Shown: piece after piece, positions 39,001-54,100 of the stretch
Numbering within the stretch: the first letter of the stretch is position 1
Layout of the letters: every line of letters begins with the position of its first letter
Assembly: GCA_028752905.1 (NCBI GenBank)
Contig: JAQNBH010000003.1
Coordinates: 24,615,989-24,679,988 of the forward strand
DNA length: 64,000 nucleotides
Source of the DNA: Cladorhizidae sp. MBARI D1340-BT2
Taxonomy: Eukaryota > Porifera > Demospongiae > Poecilosclerida > Cladorhizidae
Direction of reading: 5' to 3'
Notes under the pieces: model-generated
Told to the model about the DNA's origin: nothing
Databases searched by the model: none
What the model saw: the letters and a program-made list of their open reading frames with translations, nothing else
Position numbers and translations under genes: made by a program

Positions 39001-41521
39001 TTTCACTGGCAGGCCACCGCTTTGGCAACTGGAAAACGCCAGGAAAGATCGCAAACCTTACCACTTCAAATCACCATAACTTGCTAATACTTAGAGTAAT
39101 CAAAATTTTGGCACGTACAAAATACAGATAATTAGAAGGGCTATCCGGTGATATAAAAATTATCTTTTTTGGGTAAAGTGTAGAAAAGTTATGAGCTTTA
39201 CGGCAAAAAAGCAAGATTTTTGGGGGGAAAATGAGAAACATATAGACCAAATTAGGGCAAATATCAAGATAGAGAACACATAATGAAACCTATCATTCGA
39301 ATCATATCAAGTCCATTACAGTGAAGTGTGCAGAATATTATGGATGTTTGATATCAACAGAGAGCACAGGGAGAGACCTATCTTAATAGCTATATATCAA
39401 GTTTATACAGTGAAGTGTGGAGAATCTATGAAGCTAACCTGTTTAGCATCAAGATAGAGAACACATAGAGAAACCTATCTTGTGATTCTATGTATGCAGA
39501 ATATACGGATGTTTGGTATCAAGAGAGAGAACAGAGAGAGGCCTACCTTTAGAGCTATATATCAAGTCTATTCAGTGAAGTGTGGAGAATCTATGAAGCT
39601 AACATGTTTAGCTCAAGATAGAGAACACTGAGAGATACCTATCTTGCAAGTCCACTACAGTGAAGTGTGCAGAATATATGGATGTTTGGTATCAAGAGAG
39701 AGCACTTAGAGAGTCCTATCTTAATAGCTATACATCAAGTCTATTCAGTGAAGTGTGGATAATCTACGAAGCTAACATGTTTAGCATCAAGTAAGAGTAC
39801 AATTCATAACTGCCCTAATTAACAAGACCAAAGTCCCAGATTTTGTCAACTGATAGAGAAGGCCCTTATCTGCAACATGTCAACAGATTATCAATAAATG
39901 TAGTGGTTTTTCACTGGCAGGCCACCGCTTTGGCAACTGGAAAACGCCAGGAAAGATCGCAAACCTTACCACTTCAAATCACCATAACTTGCTAATACTT
40001 AGAGTAATCAAAATTTTGGCACGTACAAAAGACAGATAATTAGAAGGGCTATCCTGTGATATAAAAATATTCTTTTTTGGGTAAAGTGTAGAAAAGTTAT
40101 GAGCTTTACGGCAAAAAAGCAAGATTTTTGGGGGGAAAATGAGAAACATATAGACCAAATTAGGGCAAATATCAAGATAGAGAACACATAATGAAACCTA
40201 TCATTCGAATCATATCAAGTCCATTACAGTGAAGTGTGCAGAATATTATGGATGTTTGATATCAACAGAGAGCACAGGGAGAGACCTATCTTAATAGCTA
40301 TATATCAAGTTTATACAGTGAAGTGTGGAGAATCTATGAAGCTAACCTGTTTAGCATCAAGATAGAGAACACATAGAGAAACCTATCTTGTGATTCTATG
40401 TATGCAGAATATACGGATGTTTGGTATCAAGAGAGAGAACAGAGAGAGGCCTACCTTTAGAGCTATATATCAAGTCTATTCAGTGAAGTGTGGAGAATCT
40501 ATGAAGCTAACATGTTTAGCTCAAGATAGAGAACACTGAGAGATACCTATCTTGCAAGTCCACTACAGTGAAGTGTGCAGAATATATGGATGTTTGGTAT
40601 CAAGAGAGAGCACTTAGAGAGTCCTATCTTAATAGCTATACATCAAGTCTATTCAGTGAAGTGTGGATAATCTACGAAGCTAACATGTTTAGCATCAAGT
40701 AAGAGTACAATTCATAACTGCCCTAATTAACAAGACCAAAGTCCCAGATTTTGTCAACTGATAGAGAAGGCCCTTATCTGCAACATGTCAACAGATTATC
40801 AATAAATGTAGTGGTTTTTCACTGGCAGGCCACCGCTTTGGCAACTGGAAAACGCCAGGAAAGATCGCAAACCTTACCACTTCAAATCACCATAACTTGC
40901 TAATACTTAGAGTAATCAAAATTTTGGCACGTACAAAAGACAGATAATTAGAAGGGCTATCCTGTGATATAAAAATATTCTTTTTTGGGTAAAGTGTAGA
41001 AAAGTTATGAGCTTTACGGCAAAAAAGCAAGATTTTTGGGGGGAAAATGAGAAACATATAGACCAAATTAGGGCAAATATCAAGATAGAGAACACATAAT
41101 GAAACCTATCATTCGAATCATATCAAGTCCATTACAGTGAAGTGTGCAGAATATTATGGATGTTTGATATCAACAGAGAGCACAGGGAGAGACCTATCTT
41201 AATAGCTATATATCAAGTTTATACAGTGAAGTGTGGAGAATCTATGAAGCTAACCTGTTTAGCATCAAGATAGAGAACACATAGAGAAACCTATCTTGTG
41301 ATTCTATGTATGCAGAATATACGGATGTTTGGTATCAAGAGAGAGAACAGAGAGAGGCCTACCTTTAGAGCTATATATCAAGTCTATTCAGTGAAGTGTG
41401 GAGAATCTATGAAGCTAACATGTTTAGCTCAAGATAGAGAACACTGAGAGATACCTATCTTGCAAGTCCACTACAGTGAAGTGTGCAGAATATATGGATG
41501 TTTGGTATCAAGAGAGAGCAC

Positions 41522-43335
41522 TTAGAGAGTCCTTACTTAATAGCTATACATCAAGTCTATTCAGTGAAGTGTGGATAATCTACGAAGCTAACATGTTTAG
41601 CATCAAGTAAGAGTACAATTCATAACTGCCCTAATTAACAAGACCAAAGTCCCAGATTTTGTCAACTGATAGAGAAGGCCCTTATCTGCAACATGTCAAC
41701 AGATTATCAATAAATGTAGTGGTTTTTCACTGGCAGGCCACCGCTTTGGCAACTGGAAAACGCCAGGAAAGATCGCAAACCTTACCACTTCAAATCACCA
41801 TAACTTGCTAATACTTAGAGTACTCAAAATTTTGGCACGTACAAAAGACAGATAATTAGAAGGGCTATCCGGTGATATAAAAAATTTCTTTTTTGGGTAA
41901 AGTGTAGAAAAGTTATGAGCTTTACGGCAAAAAAGCAAGATTTTTGGGGGAAAAATGAGAAACATATAGACCAAATTAGGGCAAATATCAAGATAGAGAA
42001 CACATAATGAAACCTATCATTCGAATCATATCAAGTCCATTACAGTGAAGTGTGCAGAATATTATGGATGTTTGATATCAACAGAGAGCACAGGGAGAGA
42101 CCTATCTTAATAGCTATATATCAAGTTTATACAGTGAAGTGTGGAGAATCTATGAAGCTAACCTGTTTAGCATCAAGATAGAGAACACATAGAGAAACCT
42201 ATCTTGTGATTCTATGTATGCAGAATATACGGATGTTTGGTATCAAGAGAGAGAACAGAGAGAGGCCTACCTTTAGAGCTATATATCAAGTCTATTCAGT
42301 GAAGTGTGGAGAATCTATGAAGCTAACATGTTTAGCTCAAGATAGAGAACACTGAGAGATACCTATCTTGCAAGTCCACTACAGTGAAGTGTGCAGAATA
42401 TATGGATGTTTGGTATCAAGAGAGAGCACTTAGAGAGTCATATCTTAATAGCTATACATCAAGTCTATTCAGTGAAGTGTGTATAATCTACGAAGCTAAC
42501 ATGTTTAGCATCAAGTAAGAGTACAATTCATAACTGCCCTAATTAACAAGACCAAAGTCCCAGATTTTGTCAACTGATAGAGAAGGCCCTTATCTGCAAC
42601 GTATCAACAGATTATCAATAAATGTAGTGGTTTTTCACTGGCAGGCCACCGCTTTGGCAACTGGAAAACGCCAGGAAAGATCGCAAACCTTACCACTTCA
42701 AATCACCATAACTTGCTAATACTTAGAGTAATCAAAATTTTGGCACGTACAAAATACAGATAATTAGAAGGGCTATCCGGTGATATAAAAATTATCTTTT
42801 TTGGGTAAAGTGTAGAAAAGTTATGAGCTTTACGGCAAAAAAGCAAGATTTTTGGGGGGAAAATGAGAAACATATAGACCAAATTAGGGCAAATATCAAG
42901 ATAGAGAACACATAATGAAACCTATCATTCGAATCATATCAAGTCCATTACAGTGAAGTGTGCAGAATATTATGGATGTTTGATATCAACAGAGAGCACA
43001 GGGAGAGACCTATCTTAATAGCTATATATCAAGTTTATACAGTGAAGTGTGGAGAATCTATTAAGCTAACCTGTTTAGCATCAAGATAGAGAACACATAG
43101 AGAAACCTATCTTGTGATTCTATGTATGCAGAATATACGGATGTTTGGTATCAAGAGAGAGAACAGAGAGAGGCCTACCTTTAGAGCTATATATCAAGTC
43201 TATTCAGTGAAGTGTGGAGAATCTATGAAGCTAACATGTTTAGCTCAAGATAGAGAACACTGAGAGATACCTATCTTGCAAGTCCACTACAGTGAAGTGT
43301 GCAGAATATATGGATATTTGGTATCAAGAGAGCAC
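41522..43335 (+). repeat. P-Q dimer, first copy
   Basis: Units 47-48. The Q unit ends with GGATATTTGG and the short GAGAGCAC ending (loss of AG, 906 bp) near 43314-43335, also seen at the end of the next dimer but not in the earlier Q unit at 38798. This ties the two dimers to one recent duplication. There is a private CTATTAAGC near 43059. Confidence 0.85.
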
Positions 43336-45149
43336 TTAGAGAGTCCTATCTTAATAGCTATACATCAAGTCTATTCAGTGAAGTGTGGATAATCTACGAA
43401 GCTAACATGTTTAGCATCAAGTAAGAGTACAATTCATAACTGCCCTAATTAACAAGACCAAAGTCCCAGATTTTGTCAACTGATAGAGAAGGCCCTTATC
43501 TGCAACATGTCAACAGATTATCAATAAATGTAGTGGTTTTTCACTGGCAGGCCACCGCTTTGGCAACTGGAAAACGCCAGGAAAGATCGCAAACCTTACC
43601 ACTTCAAATCACCATAACTTGCTAATACTTAGAGTACTCAAAATTTTGGCACGTACAAAAGACAGATAATTAGAAGGGCTATCCGGTGATATAAAAAATT
43701 TCTTTTTTGGGTAAAGTGTAGAAAAGTTATGAGCTTTACGGCAAAAAAGCAAGATTTTTGGGGGAAAAATGAGAAACATATAGACCAAATTAGGGCAAAT
43801 ATCAAGATAGAGAACACATAATGAAACCTATCATTCGAATCATATCAAGTCCATTACAGTGAAGTGTGCAGAATATTATGGATGTTTGATATCAACAGAG
43901 AGCACAGGGAGAGACCTATCTTAATAGCTATATATCAAGTTTATACAGTGAAGTGTGGAGAATCTATGAAGCTAACCTGTTTAGCATCAAGATAGAGAAC
44001 ACATAGAGAAACCTATCTTGTGATTCTATGTATGCAGAATATACGGATGTTTGGTATCAAGAGAGAGAACAGAGAGAGGCCTACCTTTAGAGCTATATAT
44101 CAAGTCTATTCAGTGAAGTGTGGAGAATCTATGAAGCTAACATGTTTAGCTCAAGATAGAGAACACTGAGAGATACCTATCTTGCAAGTCCACTACAGTG
44201 AAGTGTGCAGAATATATGGATGTTTGGTATCAAGAGAGAGCACTTAGAGAGTCATATCTTAATAGCTATACATCAAGTCTATTCAGTGAAGTGTGTATAA
44301 TCTACGAAGCTAACATGTTTAGCATCAAGTAAGAGTACAATTCATAACTGCCCTAATTAACAAGACCAAAGTCCCAGATTTTGTCAACTGATAGAGAAGG
44401 CCCTTATCTGCAACGTATCAACAGATTATCAATAAATGTAGTGGTTTTTCACTGGCAGGCCACCGCTTTGGCAACTGGAAAACGCCAGGAAAGATCGCAA
44501 ACCTTACCACTTCAAATCACCATAACTTGCTAATACTTAGAGTAATCAAAATTTTGGCACGTACAAAATACAGATAATTAGAAGGGCTATCCGGTGATAT
44601 AAAAATTATCTTTTTTGGGTAAAGTGTAGAAAAGTTATGAGCTTTACGGCAAAAAAGCAAGATTTTTGGGGGGAAAATGAGAAACATATAGACCAAATTA
44701 GGGCAAATATCAAGATAGAGAACACATAATCAAACCTATCATTCGAATCATATCAAGTCCATTACAGTGAAGTGTGCAGAATATTATGGATGTTTGATAT
44801 CAACAGAGAGCACAGGGAGAGACCTATCTTAATAGCTATATATCAAGTTTATACAGTGAAGTGTGGAGAATCTATGAAGCTAACCTGTTTAGCATCAAGA
44901 TAGAGAACACATAGAGAAACCTATCTTGTGATTCTATGTATGCAGAATATACGGATGTTTGGTATCAAGAGAGAGAACAGAGAGAGGCCTACCTTTAGAG
45001 CTATATATCAAGTCTATTCAGTGAAGTGTGGAGAATCTATGAAGCTAACATGTTTAGCTCAAGATAGAGAACACTGAGAGATACCTATCTTGCAAGTCCA
45101 CTACAGTGAAGTGTGCAGAATATATGGATATTTGGTATCAAGAGAGCAC
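43336..45149 (+). repeat. P-Q dimer, second copy
   Basis: Units 49-50. Repeats the previous dimer at 1814 bp, including GGATATTTGG and the GAGAGCAC ending. The P unit has TCCTATCTT, not TCCTTACTT. The Q unit has private CATAATCAAACC near 44727, which recurs in the unit at 46964. Confidence 0.85.
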
Positions 45150-48100
45150 TTAGAGAGTCCTATCTTAATAGCTATACATCAAGTCTATTCAGTGAAGTGT
45201 GGATAATCTACGAAGCTAACATGTTTAGCATCAAGTAAGAGTACAATTCATAACTGCCCTAATTAACAAGACCAAAGTCCCAGATTTTGTCAACTGATAG
45301 AGAAGGCCCTTATCTGCAACATGTCAACAGATTATCAATAAATGTAGTGGTTTTTCACTGGCAGGCCACCGCTTTGGCAACTGGAAAACGCCAGGAAAGA
45401 TCGCAAACCTTACCACTTCAAATCACCATAACTTGCTAATACTTAGAGTACTCAAAATTTTGGCACGTACAAAAGACAGATAATTAGAAGGGCTATCCGG
45501 TGATATAAAAATTATCTTTTTTGGGTAAAGTGTAGAAAAGTTATGAGCTTTACGGCAAAAAAGCAAGATTTTTGGGGGAAAAATGAGAAACATATAGACC
45601 AAATTAGGGCAAATATCAAGATAGAGAACACATAAAGAAACCTATCATTCGAATCATATCAAGTCCATTACAGTGAAGTGTGCAGAATATTATGGATGTT
45701 TGATATCAACAGAGAGCACAGGGAGAGACCTATCTTAATAGCTATATATCAAGTTTATACAGTGAAGTGTGGAGAATCTATGAAGCTAACCTGTTTAGCA
45801 TCAAGATAGAGAACACATAGAGAAACCTATCTTGTGATTCTATGTATGCAGAATATACGGATGTTTGGTATCAAGAGAGAGAACAGAGAGAGGCCTACCT
45901 TTAGAGCTATATATCAAGTCTATTCAGTGAAGTGTGGAGAATCTATGAAGCTAACATGTTTAGCTCAAGATAGAGAACACTGAGATACCTATCTTGCAAG
46001 TCCACTACAGTGAAGTGTGCAGAATATATGGATGTTTGGTATCAAGAGAGAGCACTTAGAGAGTCCTATCTTAATAGCTATACATCAAGTCTATTCAGTG
46101 AAGTGTGGATAATCTACGAAGCTAACATGTTTAGCATCAAGTAAGAGTACAATTCATAACTGCCCTAATTAACAAGACCAAAGTCCCAGATTTTGTCAAC
46201 TGATAGAGAAGGCCCTTATCTGCAACATGTCAACAGATTATCAATAAATGTAGTGGTTTTTCACTGGCAGGCCACCGCTTTGGCAACTGGAAAACGCCAG
46301 GAAAGATCGTAAACCTTACCACTTCAAATCACCATAACTTGCTAATACTTAGAGTACTCAAAATTTTGGCACGTACAAAAGACAGATAATTAGAAGGGCT
46401 ATCCGGTGATATAAAAATTATCTTTTTGGGGTAAAGTGTAAAAAAGTTATGAGCTTTACGGCAAAAAAGCAAGATTTTTGGGGAAAAAATGAGAAACATA
46501 TAGACCAAATTAGGGTAAATATCAAGATAGAGAACACATAATGAAACCTATCATTCGAATCATATCAAGTCCATTACAGTGAAGTGTGCAGAATATTATG
46601 GATGTTTGATATCAACAGAGAGCACAGGGAGAGACCTATCTTAATAGCTATATATCAAGTTTATACAGTGAAGTGTGGAGAATCTATGAAGCTAACCTCT
46701 TTAGCATCAAGATAGAGAACACATAGAGAAACCTATCTTGCGATTCTATGTATGCAGAATATACGGATGTTTGGTATCAAGAGAGAGAACAGAGATAGGC
46801 CTACCTTTAGAGCTATATATCAAGTCTATTCAGTGAAGTGTGGAGAATCTATGAAGCTAACATGTTTAGCTCAAGATAGAGAACACTGAGAGATACCTAT
46901 CTTGCAAGTCCACTACAGTGAAGTGTGCAGAATATATGGATATTTGGTATCAAGAGAGAGCACTTAGAGAGTCCTATCTTAATAGCTATACATCAAGTCT
47001 ATTCAGTGAAGTGTGGATAATCTACGAAGCTAACATGTTTAGCATCAAGTAAGAGTACAATTCATAACTGCCCTAATTAACAAGACCAAAGTCCCAGATT
47101 TTGTCAACTGATAGAGAAGGCCCTTATCTGCAACATGTCAACAGATTATCAATAAATGTAGTGGTTTTTCACTGGCAGGCCACCGCTTTGGCAACTGGAA
47201 AACGCCAGGAAAGATCGCAAACCTTACCACTTCAAATCACCATAACTTGCTAATACTTAGAGTACTCAAAATTTTGGCACGTACAAAAGACAGATAATTA
47301 GAAGGGCTATCCTGTGATATAAAAAAATTCTTTTTTGGGTAAAGTGTAGAAAAGTTATGAGCTTTACGGCAAAAAAGCAAGATTTTTTGGGGGAAAATGA
47401 GAAACATATAGACCAAATTAGGGCAAATATCAAGATAGAGAACACATAATCAAACCTATCATTCGAATCATATCAAGTCCATTACAGTGAAGTGTGCAGA
47501 ATATTATGGATGTTTGATATCAACAGAGAGCACAGGGAGAGACCTATCTTAATAGCTATATATCAAGTTTATATAGTGAAGTGTGGAGAATCTATGAAGC
47601 TAACCTGTTTAGCATCAAGATAGAGAACACATAGAGAAACCTATCTTGTGATTCTATGTATGCAGAATATACGGATGTTTGGTATCAAGAGAGAGAACAG
47701 AGAGAGGCCTACCTTTAGAGCTATATATCAAGTCTATTCAGTGAAGTGTGGAGAATCTATGAAGCTAACATGTTTAGCTCAAGATAGAGAACACTGAGAG
47801 ATACCTATCTTGCAAGTCCACTACAGTGAAGTGTGCAGAATATATGGATATTTGGTATCAAGAGAGAGCACTTAGAGAGTCCTATCTTAATAGCTATACA
47901 TCAAGTCTATTCAGTGAAGTGTGGATAATCTACGAAGCTAACATGTTTAGCATCAAGTAAGAGTACAATTCATAACTGCCCTAATTAACAAGACCAAAGT
48001 CCCAGATTTTGTCAACTGATAGAGAAGGCCCTTATCTGCAACATGTCAACAGATTATCAATAAATGTAGTGGTTTTTCACTGGCAGGCCACCGCTTTGGC

Positions 48101-51100
48101 AACTGGAAAACGCCAGGAAAGATCGTAAACCTTACCACTTCAAATCACCATAACTTGCTAATACTTAGAGTACTCAAAATTTTGGCACGTACAAAAGACA
48201 GATAATTAGAAGGGCTATCCGGTGATATAAAAATTATCTTTTTGGGGTAAAGTGTAAAAAAGTTATGAGCTTTACGGCAAAAAAGCAAGATTTTTGGGGA
48301 AAAAATGAGAAACATATAGACCAAATTAGGGTAAATATCAAGATAGAGAACACATAATGAAACCTATCATTCGAATCATATCAAGTCCATTACAGTGAAG
48401 TGTGCAGAATATTATGGATGTTTGATATCAACAGAGAGCACAGGGAGAGACCTATCTTAATAGCTATATATCAAGTTTATACAGTGAAGTGTGGAGAATC
48501 TATGAAGCTAACCTCTTTAGCATCAAGATAGAGAACACATAGAGAAACCTATCTTGCGATTCTATGTATGCAGAATATACGGATGTTTGGTATCAAGAGA
48601 GAGAACAGAGATAGGCCTACCTTTAGAGCTATATATCAAGTCTATTCAGTGAAGTGTGGAGAATCTATGAAGCTAACATGTTTAGCTCAAGATAGAGAAC
48701 ACTGAGAGATACCTATCTTGCAAGTCCACTACAGTGAAGTGTGCAGAATATATGGATATTTGGTATCAAGAGAGAGCACTTAGAGAGTCCTATCTTAATA
48801 GCTATACATCAAGTCTATTCAGTGAAGTGTGGATAATCTACGAAGCTAACATGTTTAGCATCAAGTAAGAGTACAATTCATAACTGCCCTAATTAACAAG
48901 ACCAAAGTCCCAGATTTTGTCAACTGATAGAGAAGGCCCTTATCTGCAACATGTCAACAGATTATCAATAAATGTAGTGGTTTTTCACTGGCAGGCCACC
49001 GCTTTGGCAACTGGAAAACGCCAGGAAAGATCGCAAACCTTACCACTTCAAATCACCATAACTTGCTAATACTTAGAGTACTCAAAATTTTGGCACGTAC
49101 AAAAGACAGATAATTAGAAGGGCTATCCGGTGATATAAAAATTATCTTTTTGGGGTAAAGTGTAAAAAAGTTATGAGCTTTACGGCAAAAAAGCAAGATT
49201 TTTGGGGAAAAAATGAGAAACATATAGACCAAATTAGGGTAAATATCAAGATAGAGAACACATAATGAAACCTATCATTCGAATCATATCAAGTCCATTA
49301 CAGTGAAGTGTGCAGAATATTATGGATGTTTGATATCAACAGAGAGCACAGGGAGAGACCTATCTTAATAGCTATATATCAAGTTTATACAGTGAAGTGT
49401 GGAGAATCTATGAAGCTAACCTCTTTAGCATCAAGATAGAGAACACATAGAGAAACCTATCTTGCGATTCTATGTATGCAGAATATACGGATGTTTGGTA
49501 TCAAGAGAGAGAACAGAGATAGGCCTACCTTTAGAGCTATATATCAAGTCTATTCAGTGAAGTGTGGAGAATCTATGAAGCTAACATGTTTAGCTCAAGA
49601 TAGAGAACACTGAGAGATACCTATCTTGCAAGTCCACTACAGTGAAGTGTGCAGAATATATGGATATTTGGTATCAAGAGAGAGCACTTAGAGAGTCCTA
49701 TCTTAATAGCTATACATCAAGTCTATTCAGTGAAGTGTGGATAATCTACGAAGCTAACATGTTTAGCATCAAGTAAGAGTACAATTCATAACTGCCCTAA
49801 TTAACAAGACCAAAGTCCCAGATTTTGTCAACTGATAGAGAAGGCCCTTATCTGCAACATGTCAACAGATTATCAATAAATGTAGTGGTTTTTCACTGGC
49901 AGGCCACCGCTTTGGCAACTGGAAAACGCCAGGAAAGATCGCAAACCTTACCACTTCAAATCACCATAACTTGCTAATACTTAGAGTACTCAAAATTTTG
50001 GCACGTACAAAAGACAGATAATTAGAAGGGCTATCCGGTGATATAAAAATTATCTTTTTTGGGTAAAGTGTAGAAAAGTTATGAGCTTTACGGCAAAAAA
50101 GCAAGATTTTTGGGGGGAAAATGAGAAACATATAGACCAAATTAGGGCAAATATCAAGATAGAGAACACATAATGAAACCTATCATTCGAATCATATCAA
50201 GTCCATTACAGTGAAGTGTGCAGAATATTATGGATGTTTGATATCAACAGAGAGCACAGGGAGAGACCTATCTTAATAGCTATATATCAAGTTTATACAG
50301 TGAAGTGTGGAGAATCTATGAAGCTAACCTCTTTAGCATCAAGATAGAGAACACATAGAGAAACCTATCTTGCGATTCTATGTATGCAGAATATACGGAT
50401 GTTTGGTATCAAGAGAGAGAACAGAGATAGGCCTACCTTTAGAGCTATATATCAAGTCTATTCAGTGAAGTGTGGAGAATCTATGAAGCTAACATGTTTA
50501 GCTCAAGATAGAGAACACTGAGAGATACCTATCTTGCAAGTCCACTACAGTGAAGTGTGCAGAATATATGGATATTTGGTATCAAGAGAGAGCACTTAGA
50601 GAGTCCTATCTTAATAGCTATACATCAAGTCTATTCAGTGAAGTGTGGATAATCTACGAAGCTAACATGTTTAGCATCAAGTAAGAGTACAATTCATAAC
50701 TGCCCTAATTAACAAGACCAAAGTCCCAGATTTTGTCAACTGATAGAGAAGGCCCTTATCTGCAACATGTCAACAGATTATCAATAAATGTAGTGGTTTT
50801 TCACTGGCAGGCCACCGCTTTGGCAACTGGAAAACGCCAGGAAAGATCGCAAACCTTACCACTTCAAATCACCATAACTTGCTAATACTTAGAGTAATCA
50901 AAATTTTGGCACGTACAAAAGACAGATAATTAGAAGGGCTATCCGGTGATATAAAAATTATCTTTTTGGGGTAAAGTGTAAAAAAGTTATGAGCTTTACG
51001 GCAAAAAAGCAAGATTTTTGGGGAAAAAATGAGAAACATATAGACCAAATTAGGGTAAATATCAAGATAGAGAACACATAATGAAACCTATCATTCGAAT

Positions 51101-54100
51101 CATATCAAGTCCATTACAGTGAAGTGTGCAGAATATTATGGATGTTTGATATCAACAGAGAGCACAGGGAGAGACCTATCTTAATAGCTATATATCAAGT
51201 TTATACAGTGAAGTGTGGAGAATCTATGAAGCTAACCTCTTTAGCATCAAGATAGAGAACACATAGAGAAACCTATCTTGCGATTCTATGTATGCAGAAT
51301 ATACGGATGTTTGGTATCAAGAGAGAGAACAGAGATAGGCCTACCTTTAGAGCTATATATCAAGTCTATTCAGTGAAGTGTGGAGAATCTATGAAGCTAA
51401 CATGTTTAGCTCAAGATAGAGAACACTGAGAGATACCTATCTTGCAAGTCCACTACAGTGAAGTGTGCAGAATATATGGATATTTGGTATCAAGAGAGAG
51501 CACTTAGAGAGTCCTATCTTAATAGCTATACATCAAGTCTATTCAGTGAAGTGTGGATAATCTACGAAGCTAACATGTTTAGCATCAAGTAAGAGTACAA
51601 TTCATAACTGCCCTAATTAACAAGACCAAAGTCCCAGATTTTGTCAACTGATAGAGAAGGCCCTTATCTGCAACATGTCAACAGATTATCAATAAATGTA
51701 GTGGTTTTTCACTGGCAGGCCACCGCTTTGGCAACTGGAAAACGCCAGGAAAGATCGCAAACCTTACCACTTCAAATCACCATAACTTGCTAATACTTAG
51801 AGTACTCAAAATTTTGGCACGTACAAAAGACAGATAATTAGAAGGGCTATCCGGTGATATAAAAATTATCTTTTTTGGGTAAAGTGTAGAAAAGTTATGA
51901 GCTTTACGGCAAAAAAGCAAGATTTTTGGGGGGAAAATGAGAAACATATAGACCAAATTAGGGCAAATATCAAGATAGAGAACACATAATGAAACCTATC
52001 ATTCGAATCATATCAAGTCCATTACAGTGAAGTGTGCAGAATATTATGGATGTTTGATATCAACAGAGAGCACAGGGAGAGACCTATCTTAATAGCTATA
52101 TATCAAGTTTATACAGTGAAGTGTGGAGAATCTATGAAGCTAACCTCTTTAGCATCAAGATAGAGAACACATAGAGAAACCTATCTTGCGATTCTATGTA
52201 TGCAGAATATACGGATGTTTGGTATCAAGAGAGAGAACAGAGATAGGCCTACCTTTAGAGCTATATATCAAGTCTATTCAGTGAAGTGTGGAGAATCTAT
52301 GAAGCTAACATGTTTAGCTCAAGATAGAGAACACTGAGAGATACCTATCTTGCAAGTCCACTACAGTGAAGTGTGCAGAATATATGGATATTTGGTATCA
52401 AGAGAGAGCACTTAGAGAGTCCTATCTTAATAGCTATACATCAAGTCTATTCAGTGAAGTGTGGATAATCTACGAAGCTAACATGTTTAGCATCAAGTAA
52501 GAGTACAATTCATAACTGCCCTAATTAACAAGACCAAAGTCCCAGATTTTGTCAACTGATAGAGAAGGCCCTTATCTGCAACATGTCAACAGATTATCAA
52601 TAAATGTAGTGGTTTTTCACTGGCAGGCCACCGCTTTGGCAACTGGAAAACGCCAGGAAAGATCGCAAACCTTACCACTTCAAATCACCATAACTTGCTA
52701 ATACTTAGAGTAATCAAAATTTTGGCACGTACAAAAGACAGATAATTAGAAGGGCTATCCGGTGATATAAAAATTATCTTTTTTGGGTAAAGTGTAGAAA
52801 AGTTATGAGCTTTACGGCAAAAAAGCAAGATTTTTGGGGGGAAAATGAGAAACATATAGACCAAATTAGGGCAAATATCAAGATAGAGAACACATAATGA
52901 AACCTATCATTCGAATCATATCAAGTCCATTACAGTGAAGTGTGCAGAATATTATGGATGTTTGATATCAACAGAGAGCACAGGGAGAGACCTATCTTAA
53001 TAGCTATATATCAAGTTTATACAGTGAAGTGTGGAGAATCTATGAAGCTAACCTCTTTAGCATCAAGATAGAGAACACATAGAGAAACCTATCTTGCGAT
53101 TCTATGTATGCAGAATATACGGATGTTTGGTATCAAGAGAGAGAACAGAGATAGGCCTACCTTTAGAGCTATATATCAAGTCTATTCAGTGAAGTGTGGA
53201 GAATCTATGAAGCTAACATGTTTAGCTCAAGATAGAGAACACTGAGAGATACCTATCTTGCAAGTCCACTACAGTGAAGTGTGCAGAATATATGGATATT
53301 TGGTATCAAGAGAGAGCACTTAGAGAGTCCTATCTTAATAGCTATACATCAAGTCTATTCAGTGAAGTGTGGATAATCTACGAAGCTAACATGTTTAGCA
53401 TCAAGTAAGAGTACAATTCATAACTGCCCTAATTAACAAGACCAAAGTCCCAGATTTTGTCAACTGATAGAGAAGGCCCTTATCTGCAACATGTCAACAG
53501 ATTATCAATAAATGTAGTGGTTTTTCACTGGCAGGCCACCGCTTTGGCAACTGGAAAACGCCAGGAAAGATCGCAAACCTTACCACTTCAAATCACCATA
53601 ACTTGCTAATACTTAGAGTAATCAAAATTTTGGCACGTACAAAAGACAGATAATTAGAAGGGCTATCCTGTGATATAAAAAATTTCTTTTTTGGGTAAAG
53701 TGTAGAAAAGTTATGAGCTTTACGGCAAAAAAGCAAGATTTTTGGGGGGGAAATGAGAAACATATAGACCAAATTAGGGCAAATATCAAGATAGAGAACA
53801 CATAATGAAACCTATCATTCGAATCATATCAAGTCCATTACAGTGAAGTGTGCAGAATATTATGGATGTTTGATATCAACAGAGAGCACAGGGAGAGACC
53901 TATCTTAATAGCTATATATCAAGTTTATACAGTGAAGTGTGGAGAATCTATGAAGCTAACCTCTTTAGCATCAAGATAGAGAACACATAGAGAAACCTAT
54001 CTTGCGATTCTATGTATGCAGAATATACGGATGTTTGGTATCAAGAGAGAGAACAGAGATAGGCCTACCTTTAGAGCTATATATCAAGTCTATTCAGTGA

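Larger units (their letters stand above)
36074..45149 (+). repeat. Array block VII, units 41-50: irregular dimer/tetramer system
   Basis: Three unit types recur. Type P (units at 37890, 41522, 43336) has AGAGTACTC, CCGGTGATATAAAAAATTTC and a five-G, five-A tract. Type Q (38798, 42430, 44244) has GAGTCATATC, GTGTGTATAATC, CAACGTATCAAC and CAAAATACAG. Type R (36982, 39706, 40614) has ATATAAAAATATTC. The order is R-P-Q-R-R-P-Q-P-Q. The two P units at 37890 and 41522 share TCCTTACTT and lie 3632 bp apart. The last two P-Q pairs form a 1814-bp direct dimer. Confidence 0.87.
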
